Positions 1-11,692 of a stretch of 64,000 bases of DNA are shown piece after piece. The notes under the pieces are model-generated. The model had not been told where the DNA came from. It saw only the letters and a list, made by a program, of their open reading frames with translations, and did not search any database. Position 1 is the first letter of the stretch, and each line of letters opens with the position of its first letter. The stretch is from Limnanthes douglasii subsp. nivea. Lineage: Eukaryota; Streptophyta; Magnoliopsida; Brassicales; Limnanthaceae. Where the stretch lies: positions 317,952,893 to 318,016,892 of the forward strand of contig JAUPFV010000002.1 in the NCBI GenBank assembly GCA_036936605.1, given 5' to 3'. A program made the translations under genes and the position numbers.

Positions 1-1
1 T

Positions 2-1498
2 CTAAAGGTCGGGCAGACCACTTGTACCAAGATCAACAGTTGGGCTGCCGAAAAGTGGGGGAACCGGTTTCATGATGCTTTTACAGAAGGCAATTTGGCA
101 AGGTCTCACCTCTGGAACACTACTGGCTGGAGGGACTTGACCTGGGAAGAACTCACCACTCCACCCCCTCCGGATGTAGTCCTCAAGAGAACACATGCAC
201 CGGACGGGTCATTATACTTGCCATGTCGAGCCAAGGCCCCTAGTAAAATGAAAGGCAAGAAGGGGAAGGGCAAGAAGGCTGCGGGTGAGGATAATCCTGC
301 CGAGATGGAGGAGGCTGCTCTAACAAATCTAGAGGGGCCTGCCCCAAGTCAGATCGACGCTGCTCTGCTAGAAGCAGTAGAGCAGGAGAGTGCTAGGGAA
401 GATGTAGGGTCTCCCAAACCCCCAAGGGTTCCCAAGAGAGACCGAAAACGTGGAGCAGAACACAAGGAGAGGGAGGCCAAAAAGAAAAAGACCTCCAGGG
501 GTGATGAACTTTCTCTCCGACCTCCGGAGCCCCTCCCCCCTGTTGACCCTACTGATCCAACAAGAGCAGAGGAGATCCCTGGTGACTTTCGAACTGACGA
601 GGTTGGAGGAAGAGACCTCAGCATTGATGGCGTCGACATCACAGGGCTTGATGGACTTGGTGACTATTTTGCAAACCTCCCCATGGACAATTTTGCTGGG
701 CCTTACCTCCCTCCGAGTACTTCGAACACCGTTACTTTTAATGGTAAGACTTTTACTGTTTCAAGTGAAAGTGAAGCTATAACTCACTCCATACTGAGCA
801 CTGTTCAGCCAGTGTTGGTCCTGGAGAAGCAACTACGAGGTCAAGCAGCAATCATCACCTCCCTTAACTCTGACAAGGAAAAACTGTCCGGCGATCTCCT
901 CACTGCCACCCAAAACGATGAGATTTTGAAGGGAGAAAATAAGGAGCTAAAGAAGAGCCAAGAGGAGTGGACCACAAAGGAGGCTAGTTTAGAGGATACC
1001 ATCAAAGACCTCCGAACAAAGCTGTCCGGGTTGGAGAAAGATCTCACCTCTTCAAAAGAGCAGGCGAAGGCCAAGGACCAAGTTATTCACAACTTGACTA
1101 ATGACAAGATTGCGCTTGAGAACACAATGTCCAAGGCTGCAGAGGAGAAAGCTGAAATGCTAAGGGAGCAAGAGGCCAAAATTCAGGCCAAGATTGATGC
1201 TTATGTGAACATTGTGATAGATAGTCAAGAAGAAATGTATGCCAAAGTGAGGTCGGACATGGTCTTGCTCTTTCATGAGAAGTTCCCGAAGAGGAACCTG
1301 GGAGATTTATGGCTTCATGTAGATTATCTAGACCTTCTCTTCCATACAATGGCTGAAGGTGACAGGTTTTATTTCTCCAGTGCATCCTCATCTGACGATG
1401 AAGAAAACACCGGGGAGAGCCCAAACGAGGAGGAGGACGATCCCAAGAAGAAGAAGAAGACAGGTGAGGCTGAGCCATCTTCAAAGGCTCAGTCTTAG
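2..1498 (+). CDS. antisense gene of Tat element A, exon 2 (coiled-coil protein), 5' part outside window
   Basis: The frame is open from base 2 to a TAG at 1496-1498, about 498 residues. It is the second exon of the antisense gene seen whole in element B, which begins beyond the left edge. Order: a conserved start including KINSWAAEKWGNRF; a Lys/Arg-rich, probably nuclear-localising linker with KKKKTSRGDELSLR; a Pro/acidic stretch; a conserved block around SNTVTFNGKTF; a long coiled coil of E/K heptads (roughly residues 280-410); a conserved segment MYAKVRSDMVLLFHEKFPKR; and a Ser/Asp/Glu-rich tail ending in a Lys cluster. It has no internal stop, unlike gag-pol of the same element. It converges on pol across 1499-1992. 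Function is unknown; the family resembles plant 'putative gypsy type transposon' proteins. Confidence 0.85.
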   Translation, partial: LKVGQTTCTKINSWAAEKWGNRFHDAFTEGNLARSHLWNTTGWRDLTWEELTTPPPPDVVLKRTHAPDGSLYLPCRAKAPSKMKGKKGKGKKAAGEDNPAEMEEAALTNLEGPAPSQIDAALLEAVEQESAREDVGSPKPPRVPKRDRKRGAEHKEREAKKKKTSRGDELSLRPPEPLPPVDPTDPTRAEEIPGDFRTDEVGGRDLSIDGVDITGLDGLGDYFANLPMDNFAGPYLPPSTSNTVTFNGKTFTVSSESEAITHSILSTVQPVLVLEKQLRGQAAIITSLNSDKEKLSGDLLTATQNDEILKGENKELKKSQEEWTTKEASLEDTIKDLRTKLSGLEKDLTSSKEQAKAKDQVIHNLTNDKIALENTMSKAAEEKAEMLREQEAKIQAKIDAYVNIVIDSQEEMYAKVRSDMVLLFHEKFPKRNLGDLWLHVDYLDLLFHTMAEGDRFYFSSASSSDDEENTGESPNEEEDDPKKKKKTGEAEPSSKAQS

Positions 1499-1992
1499 AT
1501 TATGAATTATCTTTTCATCTTTTATCTGAACTAAAGTCCTTGGAAGGCCAAGGCATTTTTGTAATTGTGTCAGGTATTTGACCGGATAGATCTTTTGTTT
1601 TGTATGACAATTTAAAAGTCCTTGGAAGGCCAAGCCACTTAGGTTATTTCAATGAATATCTTTGTTCTGCACAACTCTTGCATCCTTTCATAGTTTGTTT
1701 CAATTTTGGTCGCTAGTGTTTAAATAGCCCTTAGTTATTTCATAAGCATTCTAAAGTGAGAGTGTTTAAATTCTCCGATGACAAATGTTTAAGTAGTCAT
1801 CATTCCTTTAATTCAATCCGGATGGTGTGACAAGAAACAAAGTAAGAACACTTCAAATTTTTAAGAAGGCATCAAATTTTGATAAAAAAGCCCGGACACC
1901 TCATTAAAACCTCCCCGTGCCACCAGGGTAGGAAAGAGTATGCCCCCAAATATTTACACGGATTTTTAAACAAGTAAATATTTACATAGCTT
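1499..1992. other. convergent 3' region between antisense gene and pol of element A
   Basis: This shared 3' region lies between two genes that point at each other. It holds two copies of a short inverted repeat of the form CCTTGGAAGGCCAAG (near 1538 and 1619), both followed by C, and further short repeats containing GTTTAAA. The motif CCTCATTAAAACCTCCCC near 1900, just past the pol end, is conserved in B and C. No ORF is supported. It probably carries the 3' ends of both transcripts; that is an inference. Confidence 0.6.
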
Positions 1993-2454
1993 CTATTCCA
2001 AGTACATCCGGAGATGCTCAATATTCCAAGGGTGATTCAAAACCCTTCCATCCTTGTCTTCTAGCCAATATGTTCCAGGTTTAAGTCTTTGAATGACCAT
2101 ATAAGGTCCTTCCCAAGTTGGGGCCAGTTTGCCGAGCAGCTTCTCTTTAGTGTGTAAGAAGACTTTCCTCAACACCTTGTCCCCCGGCTGGAAATCTCTT
2201 CTTTTAACTCTAGAAGCAAAACTGCTTCTCATCAACCCCTGATAGTGTGCAGCTCTAAGATGAGCCTTAACTCGTCTTTTTTCTATTAGGTCAAGCTGAC
2301 CTCTGATTGCCACTTCGTTAGCGTGTTCGGAGAAGGTGTGAACTCGAAATGAAGGGAGAGTTGCCTCTATGGGAGCTATCGCATCCATCCCATTGACCAA
2401 GGCAAAGGGCGACTCTTGTGTTGCAGCCCCAGGTGTAGTCCGGTAGGCCCACAA
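1993..2454 (-). pseudogene. integrase C-terminal part, element A
   Basis: This is the end of pol, about 153 residues, from the AYRTTPGAATQESPFALV segment of the integrase core to the terminal HLRMYLE. It holds the GPY/F-type module (WEGPYMV) typical of Ty3/gypsy integrases; no chromodomain follows. A frameshift at about 2460-2560 separates it from the rest of integrase, where the first frame reads off after SPPF instead of continuing through HPQANGQVEV as in element B. Confidence 0.85.
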
Positions 2455-2539
2455 AACCTCTTGTAAATAGCTAGGTCATTTCCCAGCAGCCCCTTCCAAA
2501 TTCTTCTTTAGACCGGACACTATAGTTCTGTTAGCCACT

Positions 2540-4342
2540 TCAACCTGACCATTTGCTTGTGGGTGGAAAGGTGAAAGGTGGAGAGAAACAATGTTGTATA
2601 CCCTTTGAGGCACGGAAACTCTCCATTTCCTTGTTGTCGAACTGTGGCCCATTGTCTGTTGTTATCTTTTGTGGAACACCAAATCTGCAACAGATATTGG
2701 ATAAAATGAATTTTATGACGGATTTTGATGTTGTTCCTGCCAGTGGGGCTGCTTCAATCCACTTCTCAATAACAACAGTTATCGTCCGGCGTCCTCCGGA
2801 TGCCATAGGAAGAGGTCCCACCAAATCCAATCCCCACCGTGCAAAAGGTATAGGCTCAGAAATTGACTCTAAAGGGATGGTCGGGACATGAATTTCGTTA
2901 CTATATCTCTGGCATGGATCACACCTTTTCACCAGCTCCTTAGCATCTTGCATTATAGAAGGCCAAAAATAGCCAGCCAATAAAACTCTCCTTGTTAGAG
3001 CCCTGAATCCACAGTGAGCTGATCCCTCACCATCATGTAATTCGGAGAGGACTACTTGAGACTCGTCGTCTCCCAAACATCGCAAACGAGGTTTACTGTA
3101 AGACTTTTTATACAGAACATCTCTTAGTATGATAAAACCACGAGCCTTGTGCTTCATCTTTCTTGCTAGTGATTTATCCGGAGGCAAGATTCCATCGGAG
3201 AGATACTGTAGGAGAGGAAATCTCCAATCTTGAGGTTGTTTCATCTGTACATCGAAAATTTCTTCCTCTTTACCCACATCAAGTTGAATGGAAGGGCTCT
3301 CCAGTACATGGATCCAAGGGTATGATTCAGTGTATGCTATGGTTGCCAATGAATCTGCTAGTTCATTCTTTGTTCGGGGTATATGCTCATAAATAATGCT
3401 TTTGAACTTAAGTGCCTCATTTTTAAGAAGAAGTAAGTACTTCACTAGTTGCTCTTTTTTTGCCTCAGATTGACCTTGCGCATGGTGGATAAGAAGCTGG
3501 GAATCACTCATCAGCTTGACCCTTTTGGCCCCACAAATATAAGCTAACTTCAAACCAGCTATAGCTGCTTCATATTCAGACTCATTGTTGGAAGCCCTAA
3601 AAGCAAAACATATAGCCTGGTACATTTTGTCACCATATGGAGAAGTCAGGCACACCCCTACTCCACATCCCATAGTACTCAGTCCACCATCCGTCCGGAC
3701 GAGCCAGACCTTTTTATCTTTCATCTCAGTTTTTCGCCCTGTGTCCCTATTAGAGTGGAATTCAACTAAAAAATCAGCCACAGCTTGGGCTTTGATTGCT
3801 GTTCGAGGAGCAAAATCAATATCGAAGTCCCCCAATTCCACTGACCACTTAGTCATTCTACTTGAAATGTCTGCCTTTTGAAGAACATTCTTCAAGGGAA
3901 AAGATGTCCGGACGATTATAGGATGAGCCTGAAAATAAGGCCGCATCTTCCTTGCAGCAATTACCAAGGCTAATGCTAATTTTTCGAGCTTTAAATAGTG
4001 TTTCTCTGCATCTATCAAGCTCTTGCTGATGTAGTACACCGGATGGGGGTAATTATCCACCTCTCTTATCAATACAACACTGATGGCGCAACTTGAAACT
4101 GCCAAGTATACGAAGAATGTCTCTCCATCAACAGGTTTGAATAAAGTCTTGGGAGAGGACAGATGTTTCTTAATCTCATTGAAGGCCTCGTTACACTGTG
4201 AAGTCGAGTCAAATCCCTTCGCACCCTTTAAAGTTTGAAAAAATAGGGCACATCTGTCCGAAGACCTTGAGATGAACCGATTTAAAGCAGCCAACCTCCC
4301 AGTCAGCCGTTGTACTTCTTTAACATGCCGAGGAGGCTCCAT
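2540..4342 (-). pseudogene. pol, RNase H - second RNase H - integrase, element A
   Basis: An open stretch of 600 codons. Residues 1-200 are the ordinary gypsy RNase H, degenerate: where the catalytic Asp of the first strand is expected it reads YLAVSS, and the usual TDH is TSF. Residues 212-337 are a second, archaeal/plant-type RNase H with a full acidic set: D218 (VRTDGG), E256 (NNESEYEA), D280 (MSDSQLL), D330 (ELADSLA). Integrase follows: an HHCC zinc finger (H436, H443, C474, C477), catalytic D506 (WGLDLVGP) and D563 (TTDNGPQF). The fold loses DYFS relative to B (VVIEKW versus VAIDYFSKW). It ends in a frameshift. Confidence 0.9.
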
Positions 4343-4360
4343 TTAAAATAAAGCATTAAG

Positions 4361-4879
4361 CTAGTCCGGATCGGGCTGTATCCCTTGCTCACTTATTATA
4401 TAACCCAGGAATTTCCCGGGCTGCACTCCGAACACACATTTTTCTGGATTTAGCTTCAAATTCACTTTTACTAAGTTAGCAAAAGTTTCTTGGAGGTCCT
4501 CCAAGTGTAGTTGTTCATCTACACTTTTCACCATCATGTCATCAATGTATACTTCCATATTTCTTCCAATTTGATCAGCAAAGGCTTTGTTCACCAATCT
4601 CTGATAAGTAGCCCCAACATTTTTTAATTCAAATGGCATCACCTTGTAGCAATGAAGACCCCTGTCAGTGACAAACGTGGTGTGCTCCCGATCCTTCGGA
4701 TCTACTTGAATCTGATTGTACCCAGAGAAAGCATCCATGAAGGATAGTAGCTTATTCCCAGAAGTGGAATCTACCAGCTGATCAATCCGGGGGACTGGAT
4801 ATAAATCTTTTGGGCAAGCCTTATTGAGATCTGTGAAGTCAATGCACATACGCAACTTGCCATTTTTCTTTTTCACCAA
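4361..4879 (-). pseudogene. reverse transcriptase, element A
   Basis: Gypsy reverse transcriptase core of 172 codons: KKKNGKLRMCIDFTDLNKA (fingers), FMDAFSGYNQIQV (first catalytic Asp), KVMPFELKN, then the active-site box VYIDDMMVKS, and a C-terminal LNPEKCVFGV. The frame ends at a TAG immediately after QPDPD; element B stops at exactly the same codon. A deletion of about 35 bp upstream (near 4945) removes the segment found in B between SK and LTKMGHIKE. MPFELKN departs from MPFGLKN in B. Confidence 0.92.
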
Positions 4880-5966
4880 GACTGGATTGGCAGTCTACAA
4901 AGGATACTGAGACTCCTTTATATGCCCCATTTTTGTGAGCCTTGGAAAAAACCCTTCTCTTTTGTACCACAAGTGTTACGTCCCTCCGAATGGATAGGTG
5001 ATGTGATATAATATCTGCTGGAACCCCAGTAACATCAGCATTGCACCAAGCAAAAACATGCTGATGGTCTTTTAGAAACTTCAACATTTTATTCTTCAGT
5101 TCGGATGACATTTTGGACCATATCTTAACACTTTTTCCTTCTTCCAAAGAATGTGTCTCAACTTCTTCAACTGGTATCAACACTCCAGGGGCCTCTCTGG
5201 GGTCATCAATTTCACCCTCAACTGCCCCCAACGTCCGTGGAGCCAGTGTTGTAGCATAACACTCTCTTGCAACCTTTTGACTGCTCCGGACAACTCCCAC
5301 TTATCCTTGGACAGCATATTTCAAACATTGGTGGACTGTCGAGGCCACTCCATGCATCCTAGAGAGCCAAGACCTCCCTAAAATAGCATTATAACAAGTG
5401 GGACAATCCACCACAATAAAAAGTATCCTGACCATCTTCTTAAAAGAGCCCTTGCCCAACAAAACTTCCTCTTCGAACTCCCCGATCACATCAGCTGAGC
5501 TCCTAGTGAAGCCCACAATTGATCTGTCCGAACGCTGAATTACGGCTGGATTTTTCATCTTTTTGTAAGTGGTTAAGAAGAGGATATTGGCTGAACTCCC
5601 AGTATCCACCAAGATTCGTCTTATGTCATTGCCCCCAATGGATGCTCCTATGACAACATCATCTTCATGAGGGCAAGCTATATCTCTCAAGTCATCCTCA
5701 TCGAACACAATGAAAGGAAATGGAATTTGTGATTGATAGGAGGTCATGCCTCTTTCTAGCTGGGTAGCTAAAGTATGAACGTGCCTCTTTCTTGAAGAAG
5801 CAGTTGGGGCTGTCATAATATCCCCTACGAAAATTGTGAGTGACTCAAAAAACTTAATAAGCCCGGAGACTGTTTTACAACGTTCCTCAATGGCACCCAC
5901 TCTATTCCGAGTTGGATCAGGATCCAAGTACTCTGACTCTACATCAAATCTTTCAAATATAACCAT
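4839..5966 (-). pseudogene. gag C-terminus, aspartic protease and linker, element A
   Basis: The frame begins in the gag-protease junction (FDVESEYLDPDPTRNRV) and runs through the retropepsin domain with active site ILVDTGSSANILF and the flap/terminal region ILGRSWLSRMHG. A stop at about 5301 (after YAVQG) interrupts it; the same frame continues to 4839 through the linker to reverse transcriptase (DHQHVFAWCNADVTGVP). Downstream it slips frame at the 35-bp deletion, so the start of reverse transcriptase is read out of frame. Confidence 0.85.
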
Positions 5967-6019
5967 AGCTCCCTCCGGAGCAGCATTACTTGGACGAGCC
6001 CGATGAGCATTATTAGGCC

Positions 6020-7575
6020 TATTTCCTCCTTTTCTTTTGACATATGCACCCAGCTTTCCTCTTTCGATTAAATTCTAAACTTCTTGTTACAAAGCTATAC
6101 AATCGTCAGTGGTATGGCCGGTATCATTATGGTACTGGCAGAAAGAATTGTTCCGATGTTCCCTAGGAGATTGCAGTGCGGCCGGCCTTCTATAATGCAC
6201 TTCTTCCTTGGTTTTGTCATAAATGGTGGCCACATTTTCTTTTAACTCTGCAAACCACTCTGGTTGAACCCGAGGCCCTCTCTTATTTCTAGATTGTTGA
6301 CTCTGGGCAGGCGCAGCTGGGTGAGATTGAGCTTTAGCCCTGTTATGTCCCTGTCTGGTCTCCCTTGCCTTGTTCCCGTACTGATTTTGGTTGGGGTTTG
6401 GTGCCACCGGGGCAGACCTCACCTGCCTGTGCACCCTGGTTTTCTTTGTTTCATTAACGTTGATTTGCTTTCCAACCTGATTCATCAGACCTCCCCAAGT
6501 CATGGCTTTCTTTCTGGTCACTGAATCAGCTAAATTCCCAGGGTTTAAGCCCTGCCTTAAAGACGCTATTGCTACCTGCTCGAAGCAATCAGCCAACTCG
6601 TTTTTGGTGTTTACAAAACGACTTATGTATTCTTTCAATGATTCATTTGGCTCTTGGGCACAATGGATTATTGTGTCTCCATTGCCCTTCAATTCCTTAC
6701 TCCCAACAAACTGCCTTCGAAAGGCCACCCAAAAAGTATCAAAATTCTTAATGCAGCCTTGTGGTAGGCTGTTATACCACTTCAGAGCACTCCCCGTAAA
6801 GGATTGGGAGAATGCTCTACACAGCAACTTGTCGTCATCATCGAAATTCATCATGAAGTTTTTAAATTGTTCCAAGTGGTTTTCAGAATCGGTACTACCA
6901 TCGTTCTTCTCCATTTTTGTGCTATCGAACCTGTTAGGGAGGTTTCCGGACAGAATCTTGGAAGATAATTGAGATTGCCTACAATTCCGGCCACTAATGA
7001 AAACAGTATCCTCATTGGGAGTTGCAAAGATACCTGGTTTATCGTGGAAAGCGAAAGGATCCACCAGCATCCGGTCTACATGCCTCCGGCTGTGAGATGA
7101 TCATTTGCCTATATGCCTCTTTAACTTTCCATGTCTATCCCTTTTTCTTGAATATTTCTTTACTAACTTTTGTTTCTTTTTAGATCGACCCTCATCACTA
7201 CTGGAGGATAAGGACTCTTCAACTCCATTCTCGCCCGAGGAGTTACCAGAGGATTCTGAATCTGAGTCAGAGCTCTCCACTGGCTTGGAACGGTGAGACT
7301 TTTTGGAGTTAGCATGAGTCTTCTTGGTGCTCACATGAGTGTTCGAAGGCTCATGCTCTCTAGGGTTGTCGGTATGATGAGAAACTCATGCCTTTGACTT
7401 CTCTTTCATGCCCATCTTTGCCTTTTCTTCCCTCAGAGCTTCTATCTCGCCCTTTAACCTATCACACTCCTCGATGGTGTATTCATCATTTTCACCCACC
7501 ACTTCAAGCAAAGCTGGTGGTACTTCCAGGCGCCTGGATTCATTCAGACTGATTTTTCCTGTTGGTTTCGAATGT
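6020..7575 (-). pseudogene. gag, element A
   Basis: Gag matches element B over its length. N-terminal: a charged region (IEECDRLKGEIEALR) with a frameshift near the start; a Ser/Lys-rich linker (7101-7334) ending in a TGA where B has GGA; then the retrotransposon capsid domain (6087-7070) with LEQFKNFMMNF, ALKWYNSLPQG and EYISRFVNTKNELAD; a basic Gln/Pro/Arg-rich stretch; and a zinc-binding motif CQYHNDTGHTTDDC (C-x3-H-x4-H-x4-C). Two further stops follow this motif (TAA, then TAG at 6074) where B has Lys and Gln. The product would be the particle-forming protein. Confidence 0.88.
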
Positions 7576-7596
7576 TTGATTCAGGCACCGTCGTGC

Positions 7597-7613
7597 TCCC
7601 ACTGTGGTCGCCA
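7597..7613 (-). other. primer-binding site, element A
   Basis: On the minus strand, four bases after the 5' LTR end, the sequence reads TGGCGACCACAGTGGGA. TGG is the complement of the CCA tail of a tRNA. Related Ogre/Tat elements are reported to use a tRNA-Arg primer; I could not verify the tRNA here. Confidence 0.75.
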
Positions 7614-7616
7614 ATT

Positions 7617-8023
7617 TGGTGTGGTTTAATTTCGTCTGAGGGTAAGTTTGTAATTTTTTTTAGAACTGTATGGAAGTTTGAGAGTATTTAATGTTTAAGT
7701 AGAGAGTAGAGGGATAATTAAGCAGCCTGGTTGTATTTAATTTTCATTACCCTCATTTAATGTTGGTGGTTGGGTATTTATACCCTTATATCTGGGCCTT
7801 ATGGGCTTTCGGGTCATGTTTAATGGACCCGGGTCAAGTTCAAAGACCCATGAGCTCTTAGTAGGAGAGCAGGCAGCTTAGTCAAGAAGTGATTAGGTTT
7901 TTAAGTACTTTAGTTCTTGTTCGAACAGTCTAATGGATGAGGTGTTCGAACTGTCCTGTCCGGTTGGACAGACTTTATCCGAACTGACCCTGTTCGTAGT
8001 GGTACTAGAATCCGGACTCATCA
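7617..8023 (-). repeat. 5' LTR of element A
   Basis: 407 bp. On the minus strand it starts TGATGAGTCCGG and ends CCACACCA, the same ends as both LTRs of element B and the same length as B's 3' LTR. A TATA box (TATAAATA on the minus strand, 7775-7782) lies in a conserved place, so the promoter of the genomic transcript is probably here. Confidence 0.92.
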
Positions 8024-9673
8024 ATATTATTTACAAAATATGAAAAAACTTATGAATTCTAAAACTTACAAAATCTTAAACCAACTCAATTTGGAAAGTA
8101 CAATGTATTTAAAATTGCAAAACATAAAATTTAGGAAATGTTAATCCAATTGAATTATGATGTACAAATTTATAAAATGATAATCAAAACAATAGCATTG
8201 ACTTTGAATGTTATGTATTTGTAAAATGATATGAAGCATTAACAAAATATTATAACTTTAAAACAATGAAAAACTTGAATACAACAACAACTTCTTACAA
8301 AATTTGAAAGAGTAATTATTTGTAAAATTTTAAATTTATATGCATCGAGACTCAATTACGTTTAACGAAAGCAATATGAAATCAAAACAACAATAACCAA
8401 ACTATGTATAGTCGAGTTTTTTCAAATTAAAGTTAAAACAATATTAAGTTTTCTTTATCATAATCACTTCAAAAATAAATTAAATATACTTCCATCAGTA
8501 TATTCCCATCATATTTTTAACATTTATTAAACATCGAACTAAAAAAACATTTAATTGCAAATCGAGATAACTAACCTATATAACAAGTTCGGGGATGATA
8601 TTGAAAGAATTGTGAAAACAAATTAAGAGAAGTGACAAGGTTGGTTATTATTTTAGAGGGAAAGAAGTTCAGTGATGATATTGAAAGAATTGTGACAAAA
8701 AATAAGTTGGTAGAGAGCATTGACAAATTGCGTCGAAGTTAAGCTTAAAGCCTGATTTTACAACTTAACAAAATATTATATTTTGTAACTTAGAGACAAT
8801 TTAAATAGACGATGTTTTGTAAATTTCGAGTAGAATATTTTGTAAATTTCATATACATATGTTTCGTAAATTGATTTGGCGCACTACGTTTTGAAAATTT
8901 TGAATACACCATGGTTCACATATTAACTTGAGTACATCATTTTTTTAAGTTTAAATACACAAATTAAATAAAAAAATTGAAAATGCACTATGTTTTGCAC
9001 GTTAGATATAAACGTATGTTTCACAAATTAGAAAATGATTATAATTTATAAACGTTATAAAAATATATTTCTCAAAAACTAAAATTGACTTAAACGATCA
9101 TTTCCTACTAAGTACAATAATAAAATAAAATAACGTTTTGATGGAATAATATAAAAAAATATGAAAATCGTAAATGTGTTAAAAATTCTTGAAACCAAAT
9201 TGTATCTGTCATATTTTTGCGAGCTGCTAGAGTTAAAACTTATCAAAGTTGGAAATTATACCCCAAACTATTTCGACCAATAAATCATTTATGGTTACAA
9301 TAAATAAGTCAAAATAATTGAATACTAAAATATATATTAAATAAAAAAAAATACAAACTTACGTAAACAAAATGGACTCCCTTCACAAAAGAAAGTACAA
9401 AGTCTTTTGGTTATTCAACCATAGGTAAACAAAATGATCTTTGTTCATAAAATAAAGTACGGAGTCTTTTGACTATTCTAGTGGGCGTCAATTTGAATGG
9501 GAAATAACTACTACACCATTTTGTGCAAGACAACAAAATATATATTTCAAAGTGGTCTAAAAAAATAGTCTGCAAGATGGCAACCCCATTCAATATTTTG
9601 GTCGAATATCATATCGATAGTATTATATACATGATAATTCTTTGTCAACTTTCATAGACCAACGTAACATAAC
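8024..9673. other. AT-rich intergenic repeat DNA
   Basis: No gene is supported. The sequence is rich in short degenerate repeats with the theme TATGTTTTGTAA / ACATAAAA. The stretch about 8060-8235 is clearly similar to 34285-34460 (shared block ACTTACAAAATCTTAAACC), so it belongs to a dispersed repeat into which element A is inserted. The same theme resumes after the copia element at 14640-14930. Confidence 0.6.
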
Positions 9674-10076
9674 GGCTATTAAATCATTATGCAATTTATC
9701 ACAAAATGACTTAAGAACAGAACACAAATGGAACTAATAATAGTAAAGATTGCTCACAGGATTTAATGTGGTTCGAAAATTGTCTACGCCCACAGACGCC
9801 GCCAGAGAAAAGTGTTTCAATATGATAGAAAAGGGTTACAGATTTCAGTTTATGCTTTGTGTAGCTCTAGTAGTCTATTTATAGGAAATAAATAGAACTT
9901 ACTAGATAATGAGCCAAATGGGCTCATACCACAAGACTAACAATGATATTGTCACAACACTTATTTGTACTGCCGAACACAGTACACTGTTAAGGCACAA
10001 TAAAACTATCACAGACACAAAACTGTACTGTCGGAAACAGTACATTGTCAAGGCAGTATTAGACTCATTCACAACA
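9674..10076 (-). repeat. 3' LTR of the copia element
   Basis: 403 bp, similar end to end to 13974-14367. On the minus strand it starts TGTTGTGAATGAG after a purine-rich tract (CAAGGGAAAG, about 10080-10090) that would prime plus-strand synthesis. The other end has mutated from CA to CC. It carries an 8-bp insertion relative to the 5' LTR. Confidence 0.92.
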
Positions 10077-10358
10077 AATCTTTCCCTTGAGGCGGATATC
10101 TTTTCTTCACTATCAACAAAGAAACTTCTCTCTTCTAACTCACCAAATGCCCCTAAGGCATTCACTCTATACTGCAAATACCAACCCAGTTTAGGCACTT
10201 TCAAAACTTTCGAACTGATATTGTCTTAGTCATTATATATGCTGGATTATCGTGTGCAGACACTTTCTTCACATCAATAATTCCATTTGATATTATATCA
10301 CGAACAAAATAATACCTGACATCTATGTGCTTTGTACGCTCATGGTACATCTGGTTCC

Positions 10359-11692
10359 CTATAAGGTGTATGAAGCTTTCATTGTCACAAATACTTTTGT
10401 AGTATTCTTATCCAAGCCCAAATATGCCACCAAACCTTGCAACCATATTTCCTCTTTAACTGCTTTTGTTACCGTCATATACTCTGCCTGTGTTGTAGAT
10501 AACGCTATAGTAGCTTGCAATTGTGCTTTCAAACTGATCGCACTCCCAGCTAAAGTAAATACATATCCTGTCAGAGATCTTATTTTATCCATATCACATG
10601 CAAAATCAGAATCAACAAAACCAACCAATGATCCTGCAACATCATTAATCGATTCACCTACATCGGTCTTGTTAAAAGTTAAGCCAACATTCACAATATT
10701 CTTAAGATACCAAAGAATCCATTTCATTGTTTTCCAGTGTTCTTTCCCAGGACATCCCATGTACCTGCTAACTACATTAACCGCATGTAAAATATCAGGA
10801 TGTGTGCATACCATAGCATACATGATACTACCAACTACACTTTCATATGGAACCTTCGACATTTGTTCCAACTCAGCATCGTCCTTGGCCGTTCCTACTG
10901 CAGACAACTTGAAATGAGTAGCAAACAGAATACTAACTGCCTTAGCATCAAACATGTTGAATCGTTGTAACACTTTCTCAATATAGCTTCGTTGAGACAA
11001 GTGTAATGATCCTACACTTCTGCTCCTGATAATATCCATACCAAGAATATTCTTTGATGTACCCAGATCTTTCATCTCAAACTCGGCACTAAGCTGCTTC
11101 TTTATCTGCACAATGTGTGACATACTACAAGCATCAATAAGTATATCATCCACATAAAACAACAAGTAAACATAAGAATCATCTGACATCTTTTTATGAT
11201 ACACACAACTATCTTATGGACTCATCGTGAACCCTTTTTGACACCATGAATGTATCAAAACGTTTGCACCATTGCCTAGGTGACTGTTTCAAACCATACA
11301 ATGACTTTTTCAGCAGACAAACTTTGTTCTTCATATTAGGTTTGATAAATCCGTCTGGTTGTCTCATGTAGATTTTCTCCTTCAATTCACCATGTAGAAA
11401 CACAGTCTTCACATCCAACTGCTCAAGCTCTAATCTTGCAAAACTACCATGGCTAACAAAAATTAAATCGAACTATGCTTCACCACTGGAGAAAATACTT
11501 TATTGAAGTCGATTCCTTCACTTTGAGTAAAACCCTTAGCGGCCAGTTTTGCCTTGAATCGAGATGCTTCAACCCCTGGATTACCTTCCTTTTTTTTAAC
11601 ACCCATTTACTGCCTACTATCTTCTGTCCTTTAGGCAAGTTAACAAGCTTCCATATTTGATTCTTATGAAGAGATTCAATATTTTCCCTCAT
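10359..11692 (-). pseudogene. reverse transcriptase and RNase H, copia element
   Basis: Three consecutive pieces. 11480-11692 has the start of the RT domain (WKLVNLPKGQKIVGSKWV). 11209-11418 has [18 protein letters not shown] and [17 protein letters not shown]. 10359-11204 has the active-site box LLFYVDDILI, then the thumb (FEMKDLGTSKNILGMDI) and RNase H (VGFVDSDFACDMDKIRSLTG, STTQAEYMTVTKAVKE). Order, motif spacing and the YVDD box are those of copia RT. Frameshifts and stops separate the pieces, so no full enzyme can be made. Confidence 0.92.

Larger units (their letters stand above)
1..8023 (-). mobile_element. Tat-type Ty3/gypsy element A, truncated by the left window edge
   Basis: Read on the minus strand the order is 5' LTR (7617-8023), primer-binding site, gag, protease, reverse transcriptase, RNase H, second RNase H, integrase, then an antisense gene on the plus strand. 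Its 3' LTR lies outside the window. RT-RNH-IN order makes it Ty3/gypsy; the second RNase H and the antisense gene point to the Tat lineage. Layout and sequence are very close to element B at 46093-56079, in opposite orientation. Coding parts carry several stops, frameshifts and small deletions, so this copy cannot make a complete polyprotein. The target duplication cannot be checked; the five bases after the LTR (8024-8028) are ATATT. Confidence 0.93.

Noticed and set aside
9902..10229. ORFs of about 100 codons on both strands (also 14209-14406)
   Set aside because: They lie inside the copia LTRs and have no domain.
10327..10917. 196-codon plus-strand ORF
   Set aside because: It is the exact shadow of the copia RT/RNase H frame on the other strand, which has clear motifs.
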